Counted from the first letter of the stretch, positions 1 to 8,297 are shown. The stretch is 34,561 nucleotides of DNA from Paludibacter sp. (GCA_010365115.1 JAAFGX010000042.1:1-34561), one strand, 5' to 3'. The notes: generated by a model not told the origin, from the sequence alone. Translations and numbers: made by a program.

Positions 1-669
1 GGTCCACAAAGTGCATTGACACAATTCTATTCTTTCCGTTGGAATTTTCAATTGATGGCTGCCAATGGCTATATTGTTGTAGCGCCCAATCGTCGCGGAA
101 TGCCAGGACATGGAGTAGAATGGAATGAGCAAATTAGCAAAGACTGGGGCGGACAAGTAATGGACGACTACCTTTCGGCTATTGATGATGTAGCCAAAGA
201 AAGCTATGTAGACAAAACTCGTCTAGGTTGCGTTGGCGCAAGTTATGGTGGCTATTCGGCATTTTACTTGGCCGGAATACACAATAATCGGTTTAAAACA
301 TTCATAGCTCATGATGGGGTTTTCAATACACAAAGCATGTTTGGCACAACTGAAGAAGTTTTCTTCAGCAACTGGGATTTTGGCGGCCCGTATTGGGAAA
401 AAGATAACGCTATAGCTCAAAAAACCTATACCACCTTCAACCCTATTAATTTAGTAGAGAAATGGAATACGCCAATCCTCATTATCCAAGGAGGAAAAGA
501 TTTCCGCGTGCCGATAGGACAAGGCCAAGAAGCTTTTCAAGCTGCACAATTGCGTGGAATAAAAAGCAGATTTTTATATTTTCCAGAAGAAAATCATTGG
601 GTCTTAAAACCACAGAATGCCCAAGTTTGGCAAAAAGAATTTTTCAAATGGCTTAAAGAAACTTTGTAA
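1..669 (+). CDS. S9 family prolyl oligopeptidase-type serine peptidase, 3' end only
   Basis: This is the C-terminal alpha/beta-hydrolase catalytic domain of an S9 (DPP-IV / prolyl oligopeptidase-like) peptidase. The frame is open from base 1 and reads GPQSALTQFYSF, so the gene starts left of the window. The codon at 16 is an internal TTG leucine, not a start. The nucleophile box GASYGGYS has its Ser codon at 241-243. The acid lies in GGKDFRVP and the base in EENHWVL close to the C-terminus, so the triad is complete. The family is usually 600-800 residues with an N-terminal beta-propeller, and only about 222 residues are present here. Such enzymes in Flavobacteria are usually exported and trim dipeptides or oligopeptides, but the signal region is not visible. 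A bidirectional terminator follows the stop codon. Confidence 0.9.
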   Translation, partial: GPQSALTQFYSFRWNFQLMAANGYIVVAPNRRGMPGHGVEWNEQISKDWGGQVMDDYLSAIDDVAKESYVDKTRLGCVGASYGGYSAFYLAGIHNNRFKTFIAHDGVFNTQSMFGTTEEVFFSNWDFGGPYWEKDNAIAQKTYTTFNPINLVEKWNTPILIIQGGKDFRVPIGQGQEAFQAAQLRGIKSRFLYFPEENHWVLKPQNAQVWQKEFFKWLKETL

Positions 670-686
670 ATTTAAAAACAGATATA

Positions 687-716
687 AAAAAACCTCACTG
701 AAAAGTGAGGTTTTTT
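687..716. terminator. Bidirectional rho-independent terminator
   Basis: The stem CCTCACT / AGTGAGG (693-699 and 704-710) has a GAAA loop and is flanked by an A-run on the left and a T-run on the right. It can therefore end the S9 peptidase transcript (+) and the fabH-accB-accC transcript (-), which converge here. Confidence 0.85.
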
Positions 717-733
717 GCTTTAATATTTGCTTT

Positions 734-2080
734 TTATTCTGGAGAAATCATTTTAAACGTATCCATAAAAGCAGTAGTGTAATCTCCTGCTATATAACGA
801 GGATCATCCATTAATTGTCTGTGAAAAGGTATTGTAGTTTTTATTCCTTCAATTACAAATTCATCCAGTGCTCTTCTCATTTTGCTAATTGCTTCCTCGC
901 GAGATTGGGCAGTAGTAATCAGTTTTGCAATCATGGAATCGTAATTTGGCGGAATAGTATACCCTGAATACACATGAGTATCTAATCGAACTCCGTGTCC
1001 TCCTGGCATATGAAGTGTCGTTATTTTTCCTGGAGACGGTCTAAAGTCATTATAAGGATCTTCAGCATTAATACGACATTCGATAGCATGCAACTGAGGT
1101 AAATAATTCTTACCTGAAATAGGCACTCCTGCTGCTACTAAAATTTGTTCGCGAATCAAATCATAATCAATAACCTGCTCTGTGATTGGGTGCTCTACCT
1201 GAATACGGGTATTCATTTCCATGAAGTAGAAATTACGGTGTTTGTCCACCAAAAATTCTACCGTTCCCGCGCCTTCGTATTTGATATATTCAGCTGCTTT
1301 CACTGCTGCTTCACCCATTTTCAAACGCAATTCGTCTGTCATAAATGGAGAAGGAGTTTCTTCAGTCAATTTTTGATGACGTCTTTGTACAGAACAGTCT
1401 CTTTCAGAAAGATGACATGCTTTTCCGTATGAATCACCAATAACTTGGATCTCGATATGACGTGGCTCTTCGATTAGTTTTTCAAGATACATTCCGTCAT
1501 TACCAAAAGCAGCGGCAGATTCCTGACGGGCACCATCCCATGCTTTAAGTAAATCTTCTTCTTTCCAAACTGCACGCATTCCTTTACCCCCACCGCCGGC
1601 AGTAGCCTTAAGCATTACTGGGTAACCAAAAGACTGTGCTAATTCTTGAGCTTGTTCGAATGACTCTAAAATACCTACTGAACCAGGAACAACAGGAACA
1701 CCTGCTTCGATCATCGTGGCTTTTGCAGATGCTTTATCACCCATTCTGTCAATCATTTCCGGAGAAGCTCCTATGAATTTAATCCCGTGCTCCTGACATA
1801 TTTTTGAAAATTTTGAATTTTCTGAAAGAAAGCCATATCCTGGATGTATCGCATCTGCATTTGTAATTTCTGCAGCGGCAATAATATTTGACATTTTCAA
1901 ATAGGACAAATTGCTTGGAGGCGGTCCTATGCAAACAGCTTCATCAGCAAACCTTACGTGTAAACTTTCTACATCAGCAGTAGAATAAACAGCCACGGTT
2001 TTAATGCCCATTTCTTTACACGTTCTAATTATACGAAGTGCAATCTCTCCCCTATTTGCAATTAATATTTTTTTAAACAT
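734..2080 (-). CDS. accC: Acetyl-CoA carboxylase, biotin carboxylase subunit
   Basis: AccC carboxylates the biotin carried on BCCP, using ATP and bicarbonate. This is the first half-reaction of acetyl-CoA carboxylase, which makes malonyl-CoA for fatty-acid synthesis in the cytoplasm. The protein is 448 residues, the normal size. It has an N-terminal biotin carboxylase fold ([15 protein letters not shown]), an ATP-grasp domain with the glycine-rich loop [10 protein letters not shown] at about 161-170, and the catalytic block [11 protein letters not shown] at about 288-297. A biotin carboxylase C-terminal domain follows. It lies 90 bp downstream of accB and is probably cotranscribed with fabH and accB. 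The stop is followed by the terminator at 687-716. Confidence 0.97.
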   Translation of the reverse strand: MFKKILIANRGEIALRIIRTCKEMGIKTVAVYSTADVESLHVRFADEAVCIGPPPSNLSYLKMSNIIAAAEITNADAIHPGYGFLSENSKFSKICQEHGIKFIGASPEMIDRMGDKASAKATMIEAGVPVVPGSVGILESFEQAQELAQSFGYPVMLKATAGGGGKGMRAVWKEEDLLKAWDGARQESAAAFGNDGMYLEKLIEEPRHIEIQVIGDSYGKACHLSERDCSVQRRHQKLTEETPSPFMTDELRLKMGEAAVKAAEYIKYEGAGTVEFLVDKHRNFYFMEMNTRIQVEHPITEQVIDYDLIREQILVAAGVPISGKNYLPQLHAIECRINAEDPYNDFRPSPGKITTLHMPGGHGVRLDTHVYSGYTIPPNYDSMIAKLITTAQSREEAISKMRRALDEFVIEGIKTTIPFHRQLMDDPRYIAGDYTTAFMDTFKMISPE

Positions 2081-2114
2081 CTCTTTTAAATTTAAAATTT
2101 AAATAACAAACTCG

Positions 2115-2149
2115 AAATTCCAAATCTCCTGAATTGAAATCTGGAATTT
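2115..2149. repeat. Small inverted repeat between accB and accC
   Basis: The arms AAATTCCA (2115-2122) and TGGAATTT (2142-2149) are separated by 19 bases in an AT-rich spacer. The surrounding text repeats 'aaattt' and 'gaaatt' words, as is common in Flavobacterium intergenic spacers. It may be a small dispersed repeat or a processing hairpin in the accB-accC mRNA. No T-run follows, so it is not a good terminator. Confidence 0.4.
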
Positions 2150-2170
2150 AAAATATTGAAATTTAAACTG

Positions 2171-2650
2171 TTATGATGGATCTACTAAGAATAAAGGTTG
2201 GTCAAATTCTACCGGTGACATATCGTCAACCAATATTTTTACAATTTTACCAGAAACTTCAGATTCAATTTCGTTAAATAATTTCATCGCTTCAATTACA
2301 CAAAGAACATCTCCTTTTCCAATAGTAGTTCCTACTTCCACAAACATAGCTTTGTCTGGAGATGGTTTTCTATAAAAAGTTCCAATAATTGGCGACTTTA
2401 TAGTAATGTATTTGTTTTCTTCTACAACAGGAGCCTCTACAACAGCTGCAACTGGCGCAGCATTTTGAATAGGCATTGCTTGCTGAAGTTGATTGTGAGC
2501 CGGCATTTGTTGCACATACGTAGTTTCTGTTGTGCTGCCTTCTAACGTTGTTCTAATGGTGATTTTAACATCATCCATTTCCAATTTAACTTCTGCAACT
2601 CCCGAATTTGCTACAAATTTGATTAGGTTCTGAATTTCTTTTAAATCCAT
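2171..2650 (-). CDS. accB: Acetyl-CoA carboxylase, biotin carboxyl carrier protein
   Basis: BCCP carries the biotin that AccC carboxylates and the carboxyltransferase then uses. The protein is 159 residues. It has an N-terminal region (MDLKEIQNLIKFVANSGV), a flexible Pro/Ala-rich linker at about 48-78, and a C-terminal biotinyl/lipoyl domain. The biotinylation motif EAMKLFNE is present, with the acceptor lysine at about residue 123. It starts 23 bp after the fabH stop and is part of the fabH-accB-accC operon. Confidence 0.97.
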   Translation of the reverse strand: MDLKEIQNLIKFVANSGVAEVKLEMDDVKITIRTTLEGSTTETTYVQQMPAHNQLQQAMPIQNAAPVAAVVEAPVVEENKYITIKSPIIGTFYRKPSPDKAMFVEVGTTIGKGDVLCVIEAMKLFNEIESEVSGKIVKILVDDMSPVEFDQPLFLVDPS

Positions 2651-2673
2651 AATTATTTGTTTTTAGTTTAAAT

Positions 2674-3672
2674 TTATTTTTTGTCGTATGCCCATTTTAA
2701 ATAAACAGATCCCCAAGTGAAACCTCCTCCAAAAGCAGCCAAAATAATTGTATCCCCTTTTTTAAAGAGGTGTTCAAAATCATAAAGCACTAATGGCAAT
2801 GTTGCAGAGGTAGTATTCCCATACTTTTCTATATTCATTAAAACCTTAGATTCATCTAAATTCATTCTGCTGGCTGTAGCATCGATTATACGCTTATTTG
2901 CCTGATGCGGAACTAACCAATCAACATCTGCATTGGTAAGGTCATTCCTTTTCATAATAAGCTCACTAGCGTCAGCCATATTTGTCACTGCATATTTAAA
3001 AACAGTTTTCCCGTCTTGTACAATATTGTGTCTGTTCTCTTCTATCGTTTTAAAAGAAGTCGGATTTAGAGATCCTCCAGCATCAATCTTTAAAAAATCA
3101 CGACCTATACCGTCACTTCTTAAATACTCGTCCTGTAATCCTAGACCTTCATAATTGGGTTCAAACAATACGGCGCCCGCACCATCTCCGAAAATTATAC
3201 AGGTAGATCGATCCGTATAATCTACAATAGAAGACATTTTATCAGCACCTATTAGCAGTACTTTTTTATATTTTCCGGATTGAATGTATGCCGAGGCAAC
3301 AGACATTCCGTATAGAAAACTAGAACAAGCAGCCTGTAAATCAAACGCAAAAGCATTTGTAGCTCCTATTTCTGTAGCAACATAAACTCCCGTCGCAGCG
3401 ACCGGCATATCTGGTGTTGCAGTTGCCATTACTATCAAATCAATATCTAAAGGATTAACATTTGATTTAGCTAATAAGTCTTGTGCGGCTTTTATGGCTA
3501 AATATGATGTTCCTTTGTCTGCGTCTTTTAGAATTCTTCTTTCTTTAATTCCTGTTCGAGAGGTGATCCACTCGTCATTTGTATCGACCATTGTTTCTAG
3601 AACTTTGTTTGAAAGCACAAAGTCAGGAACATAGGCTCCAACAGCGGTTATTGCGGCTGTAATTGTATTCAT
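2674..3672 (-). CDS. fabH: Beta-ketoacyl-ACP synthase III
   Basis: FabH condenses acetyl-CoA or branched acyl-CoA with malonyl-ACP to start fatty-acid synthesis. The 332-residue protein has a thiolase fold with a complete Cys-His-Asn triad: Cys in DLQAACSSFL (about 116), His in VPHQANKRI (about 256) and Asn in YGNTTSA (about 286). The C-terminal FGGGFTWGS glycine motif is also present. It is the first gene after the rpmF terminator. The 118 bp upstream of its ATG, up to the terminator, is AT-rich and probably holds its promoter. Co-location with accB and accC fits a fatty-acid initiation operon. Confidence 0.97.
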   Translation of the reverse strand: MNTITAAITAVGAYVPDFVLSNKVLETMVDTNDEWITSRTGIKERRILKDADKGTSYLAIKAAQDLLAKSNVNPLDIDLIVMATATPDMPVAATGVYVATEIGATNAFAFDLQAACSSFLYGMSVASAYIQSGKYKKVLLIGADKMSSIVDYTDRSTCIIFGDGAGAVLFEPNYEGLGLQDEYLRSDGIGRDFLKIDAGGSLNPTSFKTIEENRHNIVQDGKTVFKYAVTNMADASELIMKRNDLTNADVDWLVPHQANKRIIDATASRMNLDESKVLMNIEKYGNTTSATLPLVLYDFEHLFKKGDTIILAAFGGGFTWGSVYLKWAYDKK

Positions 3673-3790
3673 GGTATTTGAATATTTTTTTTCAAATTAT
3701 AACATTTGAAAAAACGATTAAAAGAGTTGAAAATTACAAAAAAATATCTAAACCTTTTGTTATAGAACTTTTAATTTAATGAAAATTACA

Positions 3791-3822
3791 AACAACAAAA
3801 AAACTCTCACGATGTGAGAGTT
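3791..3822 (-). terminator. Rho-independent terminator after rpmF
   Basis: Read on the minus strand, the perfect 9-bp stem AACTCTCAC / GTGAGAGTT (3802-3810 and 3814-3822, 3-base loop) is followed by a T-rich tract from the A-run at 3791-3801. It ends the pdxA-yceD-rpmF transcript and separates it from fabH. Confidence 0.9.
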
Positions 3823-3848
3823 CCAATATCATTTACAAAAAAAATGCA

Positions 3849-4043
3849 TTAAGCAACAGCTACAGACTTATCTATAACAACTTGCCCTCTGTAATACATT
3901 TTCCCTTCATGCCAATAGGCTCTGTGGTATAAATGCGCTTCACCCGTAATTGGGCAAGTAGCGATTTGTGCTACAGTAGCTTTGTAATGTGTTCTTCTCT
4001 TATCTCTTCTTGTTTTGGAGATTTTTCTCTTAGGATGTGCCAT
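3849..4043 (-). CDS. rpmF: 50S ribosomal protein L32
   Basis: This is a 64-residue basic ribosomal protein that starts [20 protein letters not shown], the typical L32 N-terminus. A short region with [15 protein letters not shown] follows. Only one cysteine of the usual zinc-ribbon positions remains, which is common in Bacteroidetes L32. It lies 9 bp after yceD, the usual yceD-rpmF pairing, and is closed by a strong terminator. Confidence 0.97.
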   Translation of the reverse strand: MAHPKRKISKTRRDKRRTHYKATVAQIATCPITGEAHLYHRAYWHEGKMYYRGQVVIDKSVAVA

Positions 4044-4052
4044 TTTACTATA

Positions 4053-4622
4053 TTATTTATCCGTTAATAGTTGCTTTAATTTGTCCCAACGTGGGTCAAT
4101 ATTCTCTTCTTTATCTTGTATTATCTCTTCTTCAACCTGTTCATTTTCTTCTTTATGCTCTTCCAGAACCAATTCTTTTAGTCTTTCAAGTGCTTCCGTT
4201 TTTAAACTTCCGTCTTGCACTCCTGGATGAACCCGTCTCAAAGGTACAGAAAGCGCAATCATTTCATATACATACTGAGCAATATCTATCTCGAATTCTC
4301 CAAACGGAAGAATCAGTAATTCCTCATTATCATTATTATAAACATCTCCAAAACGAACTATTAATTTCATCTCCCCTTCTATTGGTAAATCAAAATCTTC
4401 ACTCGTTAGATCACAAGGAACATTCACAGTCCCTTCGTGCTTGAAAATCAATTCTAGCATCGTGCTTTTCTTCTCTAAAACTACATTTACTTTGATATTC
4501 GAATTTTTAAATTCATCATAATCAAAGATTTCAAAGAACGCATTACTTATTTGATATTCAAAATGATGTTTTCCTAGCTTTAATCCCACAAATGGAATTA
4601 AATATTGTTTAGTCTTATTCAT
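4053..4622 (-). CDS. yceD: YceD/DUF177 family protein
   Basis: This is a DUF177 (YceD) protein of about 189 residues. The family is almost always encoded just upstream of rpmF and is linked to ribosome or rRNA homeostasis. I chose the ATG at 4622 (MNKTKQYLIPFVGLKLGKHH) because LIPFVGLKLGKH is the expected conserved Bacteroidetes N-terminus. The frame stays open to another ATG at 4658, which would add 12 residues (MHSRSLGQNFVE) that look non-coding. The C-terminal third is acidic (EEHKEENEQVEEEI). It is followed by rpmF after 9 bp. Confidence 0.9.
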   Translation of the reverse strand: MNKTKQYLIPFVGLKLGKHHFEYQISNAFFEIFDYDEFKNSNIKVNVVLEKKSTMLELIFKHEGTVNVPCDLTSEDFDLPIEGEMKLIVRFGDVYNNDNEELLILPFGEFEIDIAQYVYEMIALSVPLRRVHPGVQDGSLKTEALERLKELVLEEHKEENEQVEEEIIQDKEENIDPRWDKLKQLLTDK

Positions 4623-4706
4623 TTCAACAAAATTTTGCCCCAAACTTCGGGAGTGCAAAGATATAAAATTATTACATATCTAATAATGTTATTTATCTTT
4701 TTTTAT

Positions 4707-5756
4707 TTAGTGTTGTTTCTCCTTAACCTTTAATGGTTTTTGACTGATTTCTTCATACTGAATTCTGGAACGATAAATATCTAAAGCAAGATAAACCGCT
4801 TCTTTGAAAGAGTTATAATCTGCAATTCCTTTTCCAGCAATATCATAAGCCGTCCCATGATCCGGAGATGTTCTTATTTTATTCAAACCCGCGGTATAAT
4901 TAACCCCTTTACCAAAAGACAATGTTTTAAAAGGGATTAGCCCTTGATCGTGATAGGCAGCAATTACCGCATCATATTTCTCATATTGCCCACTTCCAAA
5001 AAAACCATCTGCTGCAAAAGGACCAAATACCAAAGTTCCCTTGTCAAATATTTTTTTTAATGTTGGCTTCAACACCGCATCATCTTCTTTACCTATCACA
5101 CCACCGTCACCACAATGAGGATTTAATCCTAAAACAGCAATCTTTGGCTTATTGATACTAAAATCCTGAATCAATGATTTTCTAACAGTTTCAATTTTTT
5201 CTTTAATCAGTTCTTCCGTAAGCCTTGATGCCACTTCGCTAACCGGAATATGATCCGTTAACAAACCTACTCTTAAACTACCCTGAACCATCAACATCAA
5301 TGCATTTCCTTCCAACTCTTGGTTTAAATAATCCGTATGACCCGGGAACTTAAACTCATCTGATTGAATGTTGTATTTATTAATCGGCGCCGTCACTAAA
5401 ACATCTACCAACCCTTCTTTTAAAGCATTTGTAGCCGCGACAAATGATTTTACCGCATATTCACCAACTTTATCATCGTTAACCCCAAGATTCAAATCTA
5501 CTCCTTCTCTCCAAAGATTCAAAACATTAATCTTTCCTGGAACAATCTGGTCTAATTTATCAATTCCATGAAGTTGAACCGTAGATTCTAGATTCTTCTT
5601 TATGAATGACATTATTTTAACATTGGCAAAAATAACAGGGGTACACAGCTCTAACATTCGAGAATCCTCGAAAGTTTTAAGAACAACCTCGCTTCCAATA
5701 CCGTTTAAATCTCCTATTGAAATTCCAACTATTATATTTTCTGCTTTTTTCATCAT
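4707..5756 (-). CDS. pdxA: 4-hydroxythreonine-4-phosphate dehydrogenase
   Basis: PdxA oxidises 4-phosphohydroxy-L-threonine with NAD in the DXP-dependent pyridoxal-5'-phosphate pathway. The protein is 349 residues, the normal size. Family motifs are visible: ISIGDLNGIGSEV at the N-terminus, FPGHTDYL and GLNPHCGDGG, and AYHDQGLIPFK. The His residues in the last three motifs are metal or substrate ligands. Two ATG codons are adjacent at the start (MMKK), and either could be used. It is the first gene of the pdxA-yceD-rpmF run and is divergent from ribE, with 58 bp between the two starts. Confidence 0.96.
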   Translation of the reverse strand: MMKKAENIIVGISIGDLNGIGSEVVLKTFEDSRMLELCTPVIFANVKIMSFIKKNLESTVQLHGIDKLDQIVPGKINVLNLWREGVDLNLGVNDDKVGEYAVKSFVAATNALKEGLVDVLVTAPINKYNIQSDEFKFPGHTDYLNQELEGNALMLMVQGSLRVGLLTDHIPVSEVASRLTEELIKEKIETVRKSLIQDFSINKPKIAVLGLNPHCGDGGVIGKEDDAVLKPTLKKIFDKGTLVFGPFAADGFFGSGQYEKYDAVIAAYHDQGLIPFKTLSFGKGVNYTAGLNKIRTSPDHGTAYDIAGKGIADYNSFKEAVYLALDIYRSRIQYEEISQKPLKVKEKQH

Positions 5757-5814
5757 TACCTCTAGTTATTTATTACTAATTTTGAAGTGCAAATTTAGTA
5801 AAATAAAACAAGAA

Positions 5815-6405
5815 ATGTTTACAGGAATCATAGAAACCCTTGGTACCATCCAAGAAATAAAAAAAGAGAAAGACAATATTCACATTACAGTGGACTCGTC
5901 AATTACAGCGGAACTCAAAATAGACCAAAGTGTTGCTCACAATGGAATTTGCCTAACCGTGGTTGCGCTGAAGGACACCACCTACACCGTAACGGCCATT
6001 GACGAAACAATCAAAAAAACAAATTTGGCAAACTGGAAGGTAGGCGACAGCGTGAATTTAGAGAGGGCTATGAAATTAGGAGACAGACTTGACGGCCATA
6101 TTGTACAAGGTCATGTTGACCAAACCGGAATATGTATTGAAGCTAACGAAACTAATGGTAGCTGGCTTTTTACGTTTGAATATAATAAAGAACTAAACAA
6201 CCTTACGATCGAAAAAGGTTCAATTACCGTAAACGGAGTGAGTCTGACAGTCATAAACTCAAAGAAAAATCAATTTAGCGTTGCGATAATTCCATACACC
6301 TATGAACACACTAATTTCAATAGTTTTAAGATAGGCACAAAAATAAACCTGGAATTTGACGTTATAGGAAAGTACGTCTCCAAACTTTATAGCAACAAAC
6401 TATAA
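5815..6405 (+). CDS. ribE: Riboflavin synthase, alpha subunit type
   Basis: This enzyme converts two molecules of 6,7-dimethyl-8-ribityllumazine into riboflavin. The 196-residue protein has the two homologous lumazine-binding barrels. The start MFTGIIETLGTIQEI is the family hallmark. NGICLTVV and DGHIVQGHVDQTG follow in barrel 1, and NGVSLTVI in barrel 2. The reading frame is open upstream to 5602, but those codons overlap pdxA in antisense, and the conserved MFTGIIE fixes the start at 5815. The gene is divergent from pdxA and ends at an 18-bp hairpin terminator. Confidence 0.97.
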   Translation: MFTGIIETLGTIQEIKKEKDNIHITVDSSITAELKIDQSVAHNGICLTVVALKDTTYTVTAIDETIKKTNLANWKVGDSVNLERAMKLGDRLDGHIVQGHVDQTGICIEANETNGSWLFTFEYNKELNNLTIEKGSITVNGVSLTVINSKKNQFSVAIIPYTYEHTNFNSFKIGTKINLEFDVIGKYVSKLYSNKL

Positions 6406-6418
6406 TAACACCTCTGCA

Positions 6419-6458
6419 AAAGGAAAAGAGCTCAATCTACATTGAGCTCTTTTCCTTT
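6419..6458. terminator. 18-bp perfect hairpin, bidirectional terminator
   Basis: AAAGGAAAAGAGCTCAAT (6419-6436) pairs without mismatch with 6441-6458 around a CTAC loop. It sits between the convergent ribE (+) and small membrane-protein gene (-). The last codons of the minus-strand gene lie inside the right arm and its stop codon is in the loop. Confidence 0.8.
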
Positions 6459-6652
6459 ATGTTATACTTAAAAATAACGTAAAACCCAAACAGCAGCGCA
6501 GCCAACACCAATAAGAACAGGCTTTGATCTATTGGCACCACTGGAGCTGGCTCTCCTGGAGGAATTGGTGGTGGCGGCGTCCCAGCAAATATTGCCTCAC
6601 AGAACAATACTAGCACCACCATTACTAAACATTTATTTAAGACAACTTTCAT
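6437..6652 (-). CDS. Small exported Pro-rich membrane protein, unknown function
   Basis: This protein has about 71 residues starting MKVVLNKCLVMVVLVLFCEA; the frame also allows a start at 6676. It has an N-terminal signal peptide or membrane segment and a Pro-rich stretch (TPPPPIPPGEPAPVVPIDQS). A second hydrophobic segment (about LFLLVLAALLFGFYVIF) and a short basic tail (KYNIKEKSSM) complete it. Short proteins of this pattern (signal, PPPPP...PID, membrane helix) are frequent in Flavobacteriia, but I know no function for them. It ends inside the terminator hairpin, so the last residues depend on that structure. Confidence 0.65.
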   Translation of the reverse strand: MKVVLNKCLVMVVLVLFCEAIFAGTPPPPIPPGEPAPVVPIDQSLFLLVLAALLFGFYVIFKYNIKEKSSM

Positions 6653-6827
6653 AGTTTCCAAAAATAGCAAATACATTGGTCAAAAAAAGCAATCTAAGCT
6701 TTTTATTATTAATATTTAACGAAAATTAATAACAAGTCCGTAAAAACCTACTTCCCCAGAAACACTCATTCCTAAATCAAAATTCCTTTTTTTACATCAA
6801 ATTTCATTTATTTATCCAAAAATAAAA

Positions 6828-6854
6828 CCCCTCAAAACAAATAGTTTTGAGGGG
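6828..6854 (-). terminator. Terminator of the truncated tRNA-Met gene
   Basis: Read on the minus strand, the perfect 11-bp stem CCCCTCAAAAC / GTTTTGAGGGG has a 5-base loop and is followed by TTTTATTTTT. It lies 8 bp past the tRNA 3' end. It marks the chromosomal side of the junction and shows that the tRNA was transcribed leftwards. Confidence 0.9.
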
Positions 6855-6862
6855 TTCCTCTG

Positions 6863-6904
6863 TGGTCCCACCTGGGCTCGAACCAGGGACCACCTGATTA
6901 TGAG
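6863..6904 (-). other. attL: 3' part of tRNA-Met(CAT), element/chromosome junction
   Basis: On the minus strand this reads CTCATAATCAG, then the variable loop, a TTCGAGC T-loop with CCTGG/CCAGG stem, the acceptor strand TGGGACC and discriminator A. CCA is not encoded. The loop CTCATAA gives anticodon CAT. The 5' half of the anticodon stem should be CTGA to pair with TCAG, but it reads CTAT, and no D-arm follows, so the gene is broken exactly at the anticodon loop. Tyrosine-recombinase elements commonly integrate there. A plus-strand integrase gene starts 163 bp away. An intact tRNA-Met copy is expected at the other end of the element and is not in this window. Confidence 0.85.
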
Positions 6905-7013
6905 ATAGACAAATAGTCTTTGCATTTAATTGTATTTAGCTTCAAAGTATCTGTTTTTCAATGTTTTATAGTTTTTAAAAAATATTTTTGTTTCATCATG
7001 TTTCAGCAAATGT

Positions 7014-7039
7014 CAACAATTGTTGTACGTATGTTGTAC
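7014..7039 (+). promoter_or_regulatory. Palindrome and direct repeats upstream of the integrase
   Basis: The 12-bp palindrome CAACAATTGTTG (7014-7025) overlaps the first of two copies of TGTTGTAC (7021-7028 and 7032-7039), which are spaced 11 bp apart, about one helical turn. The set lies 28 bp before the integrase start. It could be an operator for the integrase promoter or an arm-type integrase/excisionase binding site near attL. Confidence 0.4.
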
Positions 7040-7066
7040 TCATTATTAAACTTAAAAAACAATTAA

Positions 7067-8293
7067 ATGAAAGCTAGTGTGAAATTAATCCTAAAGAAGA
7101 CAATTTTAAGCAATGGAACTTGCCCTATTAATTTACGAGTTACCATCAATAGAAAATCAAAATTCTACAAAACTCCCTATAATTCTGATCCTAAATTCTG
7201 GAATGAAAGTGCGAGTGAATTTACCTCAAAATCCCCAAACTTTTTACAAGCCAATCGGATTTTAAACAAAATCAAACAAGATGCTTCAAAAATATTGGAT
7301 TTAATGGTCGAAGAAGAGCATGAATTCAGCTTAGAAATTTTTGATTCCTTATTTAGACCACAAGAAATTGAAAAATTAAATTTCTTACCCTATTTCGAGT
7401 CGAAGAAAAATCAATTTAATGAAGCAGGCAAAGTAAGTTCGGCATGTTCTTACCGTGATACAATCTCTGCATTAAAAAAATTTACGCCTGAAATTCAAAA
7501 CTATTCTTTTACAAAGATAAATTATACACTCTTGGTTGCCTTTGAAGCCTATTTGCGAGCTCACGGTAGTCATGATGGTGGTATAGGCGTATATATGAGA
7601 AATATCAGATCTGTCTATAATTCTGCAATCAAGGCAAAAATAGCTACAAGTGACAGCTATCCTTTCAAAGATTATATCATCTCAAAATTAAAATCTAGTA
7701 AAGTAAAGAAAGCTCTTAGTAAAGCGGATTTGCAATTATTATTAGATTACGATTACTCGACTAATAAGGAAGCGGTCAAAGCACTGTACACTTATTTATT
7801 TAGCTTCTACTGCCGAGGCATGAATTTTACTGACTTGGCTGAATTAAAATGGAACGATGTTGACTTAGATAGATTCTCTTATGTAAGAAACAAAACATCG
7901 GTAAAACTCAACGTAAAAATTCCAAACAACAAATACACTAGTGAAATTTTACACTATTTTAAAATTTACCGACCGTTTGAAACTGATTATATTTTCCCGA
8001 TTTTAGAAAAAGAACAAAACTTGTACACTAAAACCCAGCTGAGAGACAGAAAAAAAAGCGTGCTTAATTATTATGGAAAATTACTTAACAAAATTTCCGT
8101 TGAATGTGGCATTAAAACAAAAGTCACATTTTATACCGCTAGGCATACCTGGGCTACATTAGCACTAAAGAGTGGCTCAAGCAGCGTTATGATTAAACAA
8201 GGATTTGGACATCAATGTATAAAAACAACTGAAACGTATCTGGAAGATTTTAGTTCCGAAGAATTGGACTTGGCATTTGAAAATATAATGTAA
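7067..8293 (+). CDS. Tyrosine recombinase (integrase) of the mobile element
   Basis: This is a 408-residue site-specific recombinase of the Bacteroidetes phage-integrase type. It has an N-terminal arm-binding region (about 1-90), a SAM-like core-binding domain (about 105-215) and a C-terminal catalytic domain. The catalytic residues are Arg250 in FYCRGMNFTDL, Arg359 in YTARHTWAT, His382 in GFGHQ and the nucleophile Tyr391 in TTETYLEDF. The first position of the HxxR box is Tyr, as in many Bacteroidetes integrases. It sits next to the broken tRNA-Met and presumably catalyses integration into and excision from that gene. It is convergent with the hsd operon and separated from it by a long hairpin. 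Confidence 0.95.
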   Translation: MKASVKLILKKTILSNGTCPINLRVTINRKSKFYKTPYNSDPKFWNESASEFTSKSPNFLQANRILNKIKQDASKILDLMVEEEHEFSLEIFDSLFRPQEIEKLNFLPYFESKKNQFNEAGKVSSACSYRDTISALKKFTPEIQNYSFTKINYTLLVAFEAYLRAHGSHDGGIGVYMRNIRSVYNSAIKAKIATSDSYPFKDYIISKLKSSKVKKALSKADLQLLLDYDYSTNKEAVKALYTYLFSFYCRGMNFTDLAELKWNDVDLDRFSYVRNKTSVKLNVKIPNNKYTSEILHYFKIYRPFETDYIFPILEKEQNLYTKTQLRDRKKSVLNYYGKLLNKISVECGIKTKVTFYTARHTWATLALKSGSSSVMIKQGFGHQCIKTTETYLEDFSSEELDLAFENIM

Positions 8294-8297
8294 ATGG

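Larger units (their letters stand above)
6677..7066. other. Intergenic region holding the element junction
   Basis: No coding sequence is supported here. From left to right it holds about 150 bp of AT-rich core DNA, the tRNA terminator, the tRNA-Met fragment, then about 160 bp of element DNA leading to the integrase. The element part contains short palindromes and direct repeats (7014-7039) but no other recognisable RNA. Confidence 0.7.

Noticed and set aside
16..18. Start codon of the S9 peptidase at 16
   Set aside because: The frame is open to base 1 and reads family-like sequence (GPQS...), so this TTG is an internal leucine and the gene is simply cut by the window.
5602..5814. N-terminal extension of riboflavin synthase
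   Set aside because: The frame is open, but it lies antisense to the start of pdxA and the conserved MFTGIIE start is at 5815.
6863..6904. A complete tRNA gene
   Set aside because: The D-arm, 5' acceptor strand and 5' anticodon-stem half are missing, so only the 3' part is present.
7067..8293. Loss of integrase activity because HxxR reads YxxR
   Set aside because: Tyr at this position is common in Bacteroidetes integrases of this type, and the two Arg, the later His and the Tyr nucleophile are all present.
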